Positions 1 through 6,451 of a stretch of 19,100 nt of DNA are shown here, piece by piece. The first letter of the stretch is position 1. Each line of letters begins with the position of its first letter. A program made the position numbers and the translations under genes. The notes below the pieces were generated by a model. That model was not told the origin of the DNA. It searched no databases and saw only the letters and a list, made by a program, of their open reading frames with translations. Origin of the DNA: SBAX01 sp964421865 (lineage in GTDB: Bacteria > Planctomycetota > Phycisphaerae > UBA1845); contig CAYQZH010000043.1 of NCBI GenBank assembly GCA_964421865.1, forward strand, positions 1 through 19,100, written 5' to 3'.

Positions 1-994
1 TGTCGGCCTGGATGTTCTTCATGCGGTAGTAGTCCATGATGCCCATGTGTCCGCTACGGAACGCTTCGGCCATGGCCTTGGGAATCTCCGCTTCGGCGAG
101 GGTGACCAGGGCGCGGTTCTCCTCGATCTTCGCCTTGTTCTCGGCGGCGAGGGCCATGGCCATGGCGCGGCGTTTTTCGGCCTCGGCTTGGAACCGGCGT
201 TTATCAGCCTCGGCCTGATCGGCCTGGAGCTTGGCCCCGATGTTCTCACCCACGTCCACGTCGGCGATGTCGATGGAAAGAATCTCGAACGCCGTGCCCG
301 AGTCGAGCCCTTTAGCAAGGACGGCCTTGCTGATGCGGTCGGGGTTCTCGATCACTTCCTTGTAGGAATTGGCCGACCCTATGGCGCTGACGATGCCTTC
401 GCCGACGCGGGCGATGATGGTCTCCTCCGTCGCCCCGCCGATGAGCTGTTTGATGTTCGTCCGCACGGTAACGCGGGCTCTGGCCTTGAGCTGAATGCCG
501 TCCTTGGCCACCGCGTCGATCGTCGCCTTGCCTGCTTCGGTCCGCGGGCTGGGCACGTCGATGACCTTGGGGTCGACACTGGTCTTGACCGCGTCGGTGA
601 TGTCGCGTCCCGCAAGGTCAATGGCGCAGGCCTTTTTCCAATCCAAATCCAGGACCGCGCGGTTGGCGGCGATCATCGCCCGCGTGACGTTGGGTACTCG
701 GCCGCCGGCGAGGTAATGGCTCTCCAGATCGTTGGTGGAGACGGTCGAGATGCCCGACTTCACCAGTTGGATTTTGCAGATCACCACGGTTTGGGCGTCG
801 ACTTTCCGCAGGCGCATCCCGATCAGGTCGAACATGCCCACGTCGGCGTTGCTCATGAACGCTTGCAGCCACAGGCGGAAGAACTGAGCGACCACCAAGA
901 GCATCGTCAGGAGAACCAGGCCGAGGATGACCCAGGCGACCATCCAGATCGAGCCGGTGATCTGCCCTAACCACGAAGCCGGGATTGCAAGCAT
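1..994 (-). CDS. floA: Flotillin-like protein FloA (3' end cut by window edge)
   Basis: SPFH-family scaffold protein of bacterial membrane microdomains. The reading frame runs from ATG at 994 off the left edge, giving 331 codons. FloA proteins are about 330 residues, so only the last few residues should be missing. It has one N-terminal hydrophobic anchor (about residues 13-40), then an SPFH domain with stretches such as GMRLRKVD, LESHYLAGG, DLDWKKACAIDLAGRD and KARARVTVRTN. A coiled, Ala/Glu/Lys-rich C-terminal part follows (QAEAEKRRAMAMALAAE) and the visible end reads MKNIQAD, as in the family. An AAGG ribosome site lies 9 nt before the ATG. It is the last gene of an nfeD-nfeD-floA operon, and NfeD proteins are the standard partners of flotillins. 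The 100-bp gap to the upstream nfeD holds a REP doublet. Identity is seen from sequence; the microdomain role is family knowledge. Confidence 0.95.
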   Translation of the reverse strand, partial: MLAIPASWLGQITGSIWMVAWVILGLVLLTMLLVVAQFFRLWLQAFMSNADVGMFDLIGMRLRKVDAQTVVICKIQLVKSGISTVSTNDLESHYLAGGRVPNVTRAMIAANRAVLDLDWKKACAIDLAGRDITDAVKTSVDPKVIDVPSPRTEAGKATIDAVAKDGIQLKARARVTVRTNIKQLIGGATEETIIARVGEGIVSAIGSANSYKEVIENPDRISKAVLAKGLDSGTAFEILSIDIADVDVGENIGAKLQADQAEADKRRFQAEAEKRRAMAMALAAENKAKIEENRALVTLAEAEIPKAMAEAFRSGHMGIMDYYRMKNIQAD

Positions 995-1013
995 GATCTA
1001 AAGCCTTTCGCGA

Positions 1014-1078
1014 TGTAGCGCCACCCCTTGTGGGTGGCGGGGAAGCGAACGGCGCCGCCCACGAGGGACGGCGCTACA
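1014..1078. repeat. REPIN: two inverted REP elements between nfeD and floA
   Basis: Two 25-26 nt elements face each other (1014-1039 and 1053-1078) around a 13-nt spacer. Each starts with GTAG (1015-1018 on plus, 1077-1074 on minus), followed by a 21-nt hairpin. The first hairpin is a perfect 8-bp stem CGCCACCC/GGGTGGCG with a 5-nt loop. The second has stem CGCCGTCC/GGGCGGCG with one G-U pair. The two arms also pair with each other over most of their length. GTAG plus an imperfect GC-rich hairpin is the hallmark of REP sequences mobilised by RAYT (TnpA-REP) transposases, and an inverted pair is a REPIN or BIME. It sits inside an operon, where such structures could stabilise upstream mRNA or dampen floA. 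That effect is inference. Confidence 0.8.
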
Positions 1079-1094
1079 CGTTACCAACGAACAC

Positions 1095-1586
1095 CTAGGC
1101 TTTCCTCTCCTGGACGGCCAGTTGACCGCCGACCACTCGCAGTCCTTCCACGGCGACGCCGGCGTCCAACATGCCGAACTCGGCCACACAGGATACGCGC
1201 CGCCCGTTGAACTCGCAAATCCCCACGGGACGCAGGGTAGACAAGGAGCGGCCGGTCTGCCCGACATAACGACTGATTTCCTCCACCGGTACGCTGGTGT
1301 CCCGGGGTGTCAGCACGGGGTTGGGCGGGGCGATCCTCCTACCCACCCACGTCCGAGGCCAGATTTTGATCGCCGCCACCGCGAACACGGGCAAACCGAC
1401 CAGGCACGCGATGACGGATATCGCCCCGGCCTTCTCCCCGCCGTAGCGGAACGTCTGGACAACGCCACCGACGAGTAGGGCGACCCCGACGAAAGTCAAT
1501 ACCCCGTGCGAGGGGATGAACAGCTCGGCGAGCAGAACCAGGGCGCCGGCGCCGAACAAGAGCGCGATGATGGTCACTTCGGACAT
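1095..1586 (-). CDS. Short NfeD-family membrane protein (NfeD1b type)
   Basis: 163-residue NfeD protein without a protease domain. The N-terminal half is membrane-embedded (hydrophobic segments near residues 5-21, 29-45 and 55-75, including the family-like LAELFIPSHGVLTFVG). The C-terminal half (about 100-163) has the OB-fold pattern of NfeD, with the usual YVGQTGRSLSTLRPVG and FNGRRVSCVAEFG strands. The ATG at 1586 has an AAGGGG ribosome site about 8 nt upstream, and the gap to the preceding long nfeD is only 19 bp, so the two are surely co-transcribed. NfeD proteins bind flotillin or stomatin-type SPFH proteins through the OB fold, and floA is the next gene. No catalytic residues are expected or seen. 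Confidence 0.88.
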   Translation of the reverse strand: MSEVTIIALLFGAGALVLLAELFIPSHGVLTFVGVALLVGGVVQTFRYGGEKAGAISVIACLVGLPVFAVAAIKIWPRTWVGRRIAPPNPVLTPRDTSVPVEEISRYVGQTGRSLSTLRPVGICEFNGRRVSCVAEFGMLDAGVAVEGLRVVGGQLAVQERKA

Positions 1587-1605
1587 CGAGGAACCCCTTC
1601 CCGCT

Positions 1606-3237
1606 CTATCGCTTCAGCGCCCGCACGACGACGCGGTTGCCGCGACGCTCGATCACTTCGATCGGGCAGTTCACCTCAAGGAGTTCGCCCTGCGTGACCA
1701 CGTCCACGAGCATGGACCCAAAGCGGGCCTTCCCCGCCGGTCGCAAGGTGCCCTCCGCCTGCCCGATATCCCCGACCCGGGCCATTCCGATGTACGGGTC
1801 TTCCACCGCCACCTGCGACGGAGTCGGATTGGCCGGGACCAGTTTGTTGAAGATCGGAATCCGCGGGAGGAACCGGCTGAGCATCAGCATTCCGATCAAC
1901 GACGCCATCATCGACGACACCAAAGTGACGACGGCCAGCTTCAGCCCTTCGATCGTGGTCGGTAGGGCCGGGAAAAGCTGCGGGAAGGTCCGACCCGGCT
2001 CGTCGGGGATGAAGGTGGCGATCAGTCCCGTCAGAACCATCATCACGCCGCTGATGCCGGCGACGCCGAAACCGGGAATGACGAACAGCTCGAGACCAAT
2101 CAGCAACAGTCCGGCGAGGATGAGCACAATCTCCCACACGTTGGCCAGCCCGGTGACGTAGGGTGCCCCGACGAACACCGCCAAAGCGATCAGGGCGACC
2201 AGACCCGCCAGACTGAGGCCCGGCGTATGAAACTCGACGTAGCCCGCCAGGAAAATGACCACCAGCAGGAACCCGCGTACGTAGAGCGAGGTCAGCCAAA
2301 GGGCGAGCGACTCGGACCACAGCGGCCTTAACCGGATCAGCGTGCCCAGGCCGTACCGCGCCCGCAGGTCGCCCTCATCCGTCACGATGCCCTTGCTGAA
2401 TCCGAAGGCGATCGCCTCGCTCGGCGACATCTCCAGGAGTTGGTCGTCGTGCACGATCGGCTGCAACGTCGGGACCTCCATATCCAACACCGGGTCGTAA
2501 AACCTCTGCACCAGCTTCCATTCGGGTTCCGGAGGCGGGGCGACGTCAACATTCTCGGCGCTCGTCGCGGTGCTGGGCTTGTCCTCACCCAAGCGTTTGA
2601 TCTTCTCGTCACGAAACACGAACTCGCGCTCCCCGGTCTTGACGTTTTCGAGCCACCAGACTTCGCGTTCGGGGATGACCAGGGCCTCGCAGAGGGCCTG
2701 ACTGTAGCCGTTCTTTCGCGCCGAGGTACGGAAGTCGTGGAGCACGGGGGTGTACGCCTTCGCCCGGAGATCCTCCGGCACCGCCGTCACGCCCGTCGGG
2801 CCGCCCATGATGACCTGCGAGTCGCCGATCCGCGACGATCGGGCCATCACGATCTCATCGCACGCCATGGCCACCAGAGCGCCGCCCGAATGGGCGTTGG
2901 GGTTCACCCAGGCGACGGTCTTGACGTCGGTGAGACTGCGGATGAGGTCGGCGATGGCGATGGAGCTGGTGACCAACCCGCCGGGGGTATCCATGTCGAG
3001 AATGATGACTTTCGCCCCTTGCGTGCGTGCCATGTCGATGCGCCGCTTGAGACTCTCGACCGTCACGTCGGTGATCTCGTCGCGCAGGGGGAGAATCGCC
3101 GCTGTCGTGTTGCCCACTGGAGCGGTCGGCTCGGGGCCGGCCAAAACAAAAGAAGGCGCTACACCTGACAGCACGATGACGACGCTTGTTAGGCGAAGGC
3201 CGACCGCCGAGTTCCGTTGGCGAGGTCGATGGGTCAT
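1606..3237 (-). CDS. Long NfeD: exported ClpP-class serine protease domain plus NfeD membrane/OB domain (NfeD1a type)
   Basis: 543 residues from ATG 3237. A signal peptide (hydrophobic 13-31, ending near VLAG) precedes an extracytoplasmic ClpP/SppA-like domain (about 45-270). Then come a block of membrane helices with the NfeD signature LELFVIPGFGVAGISG, a further helix, and a C-terminal OB fold (about 460-543). The nucleophile is probably Ser117 in NAHSGGALVAMACDEI. Lys160, 43 residues later, matches the Ser-Lys dyad spacing of the archaeal NfeD protease 1510-N (about 41); the lysine assignment is inference. An in-frame GTG at 3270 would add 11 residues, but the ATG is preferred because a GAGG lies 8 nt upstream and a signal peptide follows. 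It heads the nfeD-nfeD-floA operon, like yqeZ next to floA in Bacillus. Confidence 0.9.
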   Translation of the reverse strand: MTHRPRQRNSAVGLRLTSVVIVLSGVAPSFVLAGPEPTAPVGNTTAAILPLRDEITDVTVESLKRRIDMARTQGAKVIILDMDTPGGLVTSSIAIADLIRSLTDVKTVAWVNPNAHSGGALVAMACDEIVMARSSRIGDSQVIMGGPTGVTAVPEDLRAKAYTPVLHDFRTSARKNGYSQALCEALVIPEREVWWLENVKTGEREFVFRDEKIKRLGEDKPSTATSAENVDVAPPPEPEWKLVQRFYDPVLDMEVPTLQPIVHDDQLLEMSPSEAIAFGFSKGIVTDEGDLRARYGLGTLIRLRPLWSESLALWLTSLYVRGFLLVVIFLAGYVEFHTPGLSLAGLVALIALAVFVGAPYVTGLANVWEIVLILAGLLLIGLELFVIPGFGVAGISGVMMVLTGLIATFIPDEPGRTFPQLFPALPTTIEGLKLAVVTLVSSMMASLIGMLMLSRFLPRIPIFNKLVPANPTPSQVAVEDPYIGMARVGDIGQAEGTLRPAGKARFGSMLVDVVTQGELLEVNCPIEVIERRGNRVVVRALKR

Positions 3238-3294
3238 GGTTGAAGCCTCACGTCCGGCGCAAGAAACCACTTGCCCCTGATGACGCCCTGTCTA

Positions 3295-3323
3295 ATTCTA
3301 CTACCCTCCGTTATCGGCGGCAA
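3295..3323 (-). promoter_or_regulatory. Putative sigma70-like promoter of the nfeD-nfeD-floA operon
   Basis: On the minus strand a TTGCCG -35 element (3323-3318) and a TAGAAT -10 element (3300-3295) are separated by exactly 17 bp. They lie 58 bp upstream of the chosen nfeD ATG, in the 154-bp gap after the fucose synthase gene. Four of six bases match the -35 consensus and five of six the -10. A GTAAC/GTTAC inverted repeat lies just upstream at 3345-3355 and could be an operator, but there is no further support for that. Confidence 0.45.
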
Positions 3324-3391
3324 GTTGCAACCGCGTGTGAGATTGTAACCGTTACCCTGGTTCCCAAGGCGTCCATCGCGGCGTCGCGGCA

Positions 3392-4360
3392 TCAACCGGC
3401 GGAAGCCGCTGTGGAAATCCGGCTACGGCTCGACGTTCGCCACCACTCTATCGTACGGCGCAGGCCTTCTTCCAGGTCCACGTTCGCACGCCAACCGAGC
3501 AGCTTTTCGGCACGGGTGGTGTCCAGCCGACGCCTCGGCTGACCGTCCGAGCGCCGGGCGTCCCAGACAATCTTCCCGTTATACCCGCACAGCCGCGCGA
3601 TGAGCGCCGCCAAGTCACCGATGGTGATCTCCCTCCCGCTGCCAAGGTTGATCGGTTGCGAGTCGTTGTGGACTTCAGCGGCGGTAATGATCGCTTCCGC
3701 AGCGTCCTCGACGTACAGAAACTCGCGACTGGCCTTGCCCGTGCCCCAGCATTCGACAAGGTCGCGCCCTTGGTCGACGGCGTCGCAGAACTTGCGAATC
3801 AGGGCCGCGATGACGTGCGACGATTGCAAGTCGAAGTTGTCCCCCGGCCCATAGAGGTTCACGGGGATTAGGTAGACGCCGTTGAAGCCGTACTCCCGAC
3901 GGTAGGCGTCCAACATCACACCCAAGGCCCGCTTGGCGACGCCGTACGGCGCGTTCGTCTCTTCAGGGAAGCCCGCCCACAGGCTCTCCTCCCGGAAGGG
4001 TAGGTCGCAGAACTTGGGGTACGCGCAGACCGTGCCGACCTGGACGAACTTCCCGAGGCCGCGCTTCCGTGCTTCTTCGATGAGGTTCAACCCCATGGCC
4101 ATATTGGCGTAGAAGAACCGACCGGGATGCTCCTCATTGGCCCCGATTCCGCCGACCTCCGCGGCCAGGTGAATGACGATGTCCGGGCGGGCCGCATCGA
4201 ACAACCGCCCGACCGCGTCCGCCAGGGTCAGGTCGAAGTCGCGTTTCCGTGGAACGAACGGCTCGCGCACGCCGCGTTCGCGCAGCTGGGCGCAAACGAC
4301 CCGCCCCAGAAACCCGGCCCCGCCCGTCACGCAGATTCGTTGATGCGTCAATGATGCCAC
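3392..4360 (-). CDS. fcl: GDP-L-fucose synthase (NAD(P)-dependent epimerase/reductase)
   Basis: 322-residue extended SDR predicted to convert GDP-4-keto-6-deoxymannose to GDP-L-fucose for surface glycans. The nucleotide fold starts at once (VTGGAGFLG, residues 11-19). Family signatures are AAEVGGIGANEEHP, TVCAYPK, EETNAPYGVAK, NLYGPGDNF and SSHVIAALIR. The active-site residues of E. coli Fcl map with a constant offset of +3: Cys109 to Cys112, Tyr136 to Tyr139, Lys140 to Lys143, His179 to His182. The exception is Ser107, which is Thr110 here. The start is a GTG with only a weak GAG upstream; no better start keeps the complete nucleotide fold. No gmd (GDP-mannose dehydratase) is in the window, so the substrate is inferred from motifs, and a related nucleotide-sugar reductase is possible. 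Confidence 0.85.
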   Translation of the reverse strand: MASLTHQRICVTGGAGFLGRVVCAQLRERGVREPFVPRKRDFDLTLADAVGRLFDAARPDIVIHLAAEVGGIGANEEHPGRFFYANMAMGLNLIEEARKRGLGKFVQVGTVCAYPKFCDLPFREESLWAGFPEETNAPYGVAKRALGVMLDAYRREYGFNGVYLIPVNLYGPGDNFDLQSSHVIAALIRKFCDAVDQGRDLVECWGTGKASREFLYVEDAAEAIITAAEVHNDSQPINLGSGREITIGDLAALIARLCGYNGKIVWDARRSDGQPRRRLDTTRAEKLLGWRANVDLEEGLRRTIEWWRTSSRSRISTAASAG

Positions 4361-4383
4361 GGTCTGTCACTCATTGTCTGTTG

Positions 4384-4408
4384 CGCCACGCCTTGCGGGC
4401 GGCGCTAC
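4384..4408 (-). repeat. Single REP element in the fcl leader
   Basis: Third copy of the GTAG-hairpin element. On the minus strand GTAG occupies 4408-4405 and the 21-nt hairpin 4404-4384, the same length as both REPIN copies at 1014-1078. The stem is CGCCGCCC/GCGTGGCG with a 5-nt loop GCAAG, one G-U pair and one mismatch. Stem position 5 is A-U, G-C and G-U in the three copies, so pairing is kept while the bases change. It lies 24 bp upstream of the fcl GTG, so it would fall in the fcl 5' leader if transcription starts further upstream. Confidence 0.7.
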
Positions 4409-4422
4409 GCTTCGCCGGGAGT

Positions 4423-4428
4423 ATTATC
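4423..4428 (-). promoter_or_regulatory. Possible -10 element for fcl
   Basis: GATAAT on the minus strand (five of six consensus bases) lies 63 bp upstream of the fcl start, between the putative hutI terminator and the REP element. No convincing -35 hexamer is found 16-18 bp upstream, so this is weak. It would make fcl a separate transcription unit from hutI. Confidence 0.25.
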
Positions 4429-4452
4429 GGCCGCCCCGCCGACTCCGCCCAG

Positions 4453-4473
4453 AAAAACGCCGGCGACCCCGCG
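4453..4473 (-). terminator. Possible intrinsic terminator after hutI
   Basis: Directly after the hutI stop codon, the minus strand shows an imperfect GC-rich hairpin: CGC, mismatch, GG, loop GTCG, CC, mismatch, GCG (4473-4458). It is followed immediately by TTTTT (4457-4453). The position and U-tract fit a terminator; the stem is short and interrupted. Confidence 0.35.
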
Positions 4474-4474
4474 C

Positions 4475-5731
4475 CTAGTCCTCCTGCGAGACAACCACAC
4501 GACCACCCTTGACCACCGTCCGTACGCAGTTTCGCCCCGGTTCGTATAGCCAGCGCTCGACGGCCGGCACATCCAGAACGACCAGGTCCGCCTGCATTCC
4601 GACGCGGATCGCGCCGAGGCGATCGTGACGGTTCAGGGCGGCGGCGGCGTTGGCCGCCGCCGCGACGACGGCTTCCATCGGCGTCATCCGCATCTGCGTG
4701 CAGGCGATGGACATCACCAACGGCAACGACTCGACCATCGAGGAACCGGGGTTGTAGTCGGTGGCCACCGCGACGGGCAGATCGGCCTCGATCAACCGGC
4801 GGGCCGGGGCGTGTTCGACGCCCAGAAACCACGAGCATCCGGGAAGCAGGATGGCCACGCATCCCCCCTTCTTCATGGCGGCGATTCCCGCGTCGTTGAT
4901 CTTCTCCAAGTGATCGGCGGAGATCGCGCCCATCTCGCCCGCCAGCGCCGAGGCGCCCATCGGCGTGATCTGATCGGCGTGGAGCTTGGCCCGCAGCCCG
5001 AAGCGCTTCGCTGCCGTCAGGGCCCTTCTTGACTGCTCGAGGGTGAAGGCCGTGGTTTCACAGAACACGTCGCAGAACTCGGCAAGCTCCTCGTCGCGCA
5101 GGCGTGCCAGAACTTTGTCATCGAACACCGTGTCGAGATAGGCGTCGGGACGTCCTTCGAACTCGCGTGGCGTGGTATGGGCAGCGAGGTAGGTCGGGAC
5201 CAACTCGATCGGCTGCAACGTTCGCAACCGGCGGACGGCCTCCAACATCTTGATCTCATCAGCGACGGCCAGACCGTACCCGCTCTTGATCTCGACCGTG
5301 GTGACGCCGTTGTGCAGCATTCGTTCCAGTCGCGGCAGGGCAAGCTCGACCAAGACCTCCACGCTCGCGCGACGAACGGCGTCTACGGTAACGCGAATTC
5401 CGCCGCCCGCTTGGGCGATCTGGGCGTAGCTCCTCCCCTCGATGCGTTGAACGAACTCCGCCTCGCGCGTTCCCGCGAAGACGGCATGCGTATGACAGTC
5501 GATCAGTCCGGGCAGCACGCACCCGCCGCGGGCGTCGATGGACTCGCAACCCGACGGGGCGTTCAGGTCCGCCTCCCGTCCAAACCAGGCGATGCGGTCG
5601 GCTTCAATCACGACGGCGGCCGAGGGGATGCGATCGACCGTCCGCATGGATCGTCCGCCGACCGGACCGGGCGGCACCACGACCAGTTCGCCGATATTCC
5701 GAACCACGACCATGCGGATTCGCCGGATCAT
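4475..5731 (-). CDS. hutI: Imidazolonepropionase (histidine degradation)
   Basis: Metal-dependent amidohydrolase that opens 4-imidazolone-5-propanoate to N-formimino-L-glutamate, the third step of histidine utilisation. It is 418 residues from ATG 5731, the usual length. Diagnostic motifs: DCHTHAVFAG with His80/His82, EIKSGYGL, LHADQ with His251, SADHLE with His274, and ATDYNPGS with Asp325, together the complete metal and substrate set of the family. The ATG at 5731 overlaps the upstream stop as ATGA, indicating translational coupling, and GGGA lies 7 nt before it. An in-frame ATG at 5746 would add five residues and lacks a ribosome site. No hutH, hutU or hutG is in the window, so the rest of the pathway must be elsewhere if present. 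A putative terminator follows. Confidence 0.93.
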   Translation of the reverse strand: MIRRIRMVVVRNIGELVVVPPGPVGGRSMRTVDRIPSAAVVIEADRIAWFGREADLNAPSGCESIDARGGCVLPGLIDCHTHAVFAGTREAEFVQRIEGRSYAQIAQAGGGIRVTVDAVRRASVEVLVELALPRLERMLHNGVTTVEIKSGYGLAVADEIKMLEAVRRLRTLQPIELVPTYLAAHTTPREFEGRPDAYLDTVFDDKVLARLRDEELAEFCDVFCETTAFTLEQSRRALTAAKRFGLRAKLHADQITPMGASALAGEMGAISADHLEKINDAGIAAMKKGGCVAILLPGCSWFLGVEHAPARRLIEADLPVAVATDYNPGSSMVESLPLVMSIACTQMRMTPMEAVVAAAANAAAALNRHDRLGAIRVGMQADLVVLDVPAVERWLYEPGRNCVRTVVKGGRVVVSQED

Positions 5732-6327
5732 AGAGCCGTCCCGCATTCCGGACAGAGGCCGGAGACGTTCCCGGTCAGGTTATATCCGCATTCGAGACAT
5801 TCGTTGCGCCCTTTGCGACCTGCTCGTCGCCGCTCACGGATCGAGTCGCGGATCGGCGGGATCATCAACAGGATTGCGATCCCCCAGACCGGCAGACGAA
5901 CGTAGCTCGACTCGACGCGCCACGGTGGCCCTCGAAAAACGCGGGGAGGGAGGGGCTGCGGGCCGATCTTCAGCCGCCACCCGCCGCCGAGGGGTGGGAC
6001 GCTGTGGCGATTGCCAATGGTGATGGGAACGCGGAAGACCGGCGGCGCGGGCGGACCATACACCCCATCGTCAGGCAAGGGCGAGAGGCCGGACTGCGAC
6101 GCCACGAAGAGGATCGCCTGGTATTCCGCCGCCTCCACGCGAATCGGCTCGATCGGCGAGTGGAACCAAAACAGCCGAACGCGGCCGTCGTAGAAATGCA
6201 ACACGAACACGTCATGATCGAAGCAGGATAGCCTCATCGAAGGGATGATGAGGTAGCTGCACGCCCCGGCCACCGCCAGTGCAGCCCCGAGGAGTGCACA
6301 TCCCCCCGCGACGATTCGGCGTCTCAT
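5728..6327 (-). CDS. Small membrane protein with C-terminal planctomycete-type zinc ribbon, unknown function
   Basis: 199 residues from ATG 6327, no recognised enzyme family. An N-terminal hydrophobic segment (about 5-22) and a second at about 145-159 flank a roughly 115-residue domain that should lie outside the membrane. After the second helix comes a very basic stretch (RERRRAGRKGR), which fits a cytoplasmic location. The tail carries a zinc ribbon with Cys177, Cys180, Cys192 and Cys195 (CLEC...CPEC, with GYNLTGN between). This ribbon recurs at the ends of otherwise unrelated planctomycete proteins. A start at 6348 would add seven residues, but a perfect TATAAT sits 6 nt upstream of ATG 6327 and overlaps that longer reading. 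This suggests a leaderless mRNA starting at 6327. Its stop overlaps the hutI start; a functional link to histidine degradation is not established. Confidence 0.75.
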   Translation of the reverse strand: MRRRIVAGGCALLGAALAVAGACSYLIIPSMRLSCFDHDVFVLHFYDGRVRLFWFHSPIEPIRVEAAEYQAILFVASQSGLSPLPDDGVYGPPAPPVFRVPITIGNRHSVPPLGGGWRLKIGPQPLPPRVFRGPPWRVESSYVRLPVWGIAILLMIPPIRDSIRERRRAGRKGRNECLECGYNLTGNVSGLCPECGTAL

Positions 6328-6333
6328 ACCGCC

Positions 6334-6339
6334 ATTATA
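6334..6339 (-). promoter_or_regulatory. Perfect TATAAT -10 box placed for a leaderless transcript
   Basis: TATAAT reads on the minus strand at 6339-6334, followed by six bases (GGCGGT) and then ATG at 6327. A transcription start about 7 nt after the hexamer would fall on the A of the ATG. No TTGACA-like -35 is seen 16-18 bp upstream and no TG extension is present. The assignment therefore rests on the hexamer and its exact position. Confidence 0.45.
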
Positions 6340-6368
6340 GGGTGACATCCGGCTTCAGAGTGCATACG

Positions 6369-6405
6369 AAAACCCCTCTCCCCTTTTCCCTTTTGGGGGA
6401 GAGGG
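6369..6405 (-). terminator. Intrinsic terminator of the triple-amidohydrolase gene
   Basis: A 10-bp perfect stem, CCCTCTCCCC on 6374-6383 pairing with GGGGAGAGGG on 6396-6405, encloses a 12-nt loop. In minus-strand reading the stem ends one base (a G) before TTTT (6372-6369). It lies 46 bp after the stop codon of the gene ending at 6452 and before the start of the zinc-ribbon gene, so it separates the two transcription units. Confidence 0.8.
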
Positions 6406-6451
6406 CAGGGTTAGGCGGACCCGCCGCATGAATGCCGCGGCTCGGGCGAGG

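Noticed and set aside
47..970. Long open frame opposite floA on the plus strand (307 codons)
   Set aside because: It mirrors the clear FloA frame in GC-rich DNA; its translation is low in recognisable domains and has no supported start.
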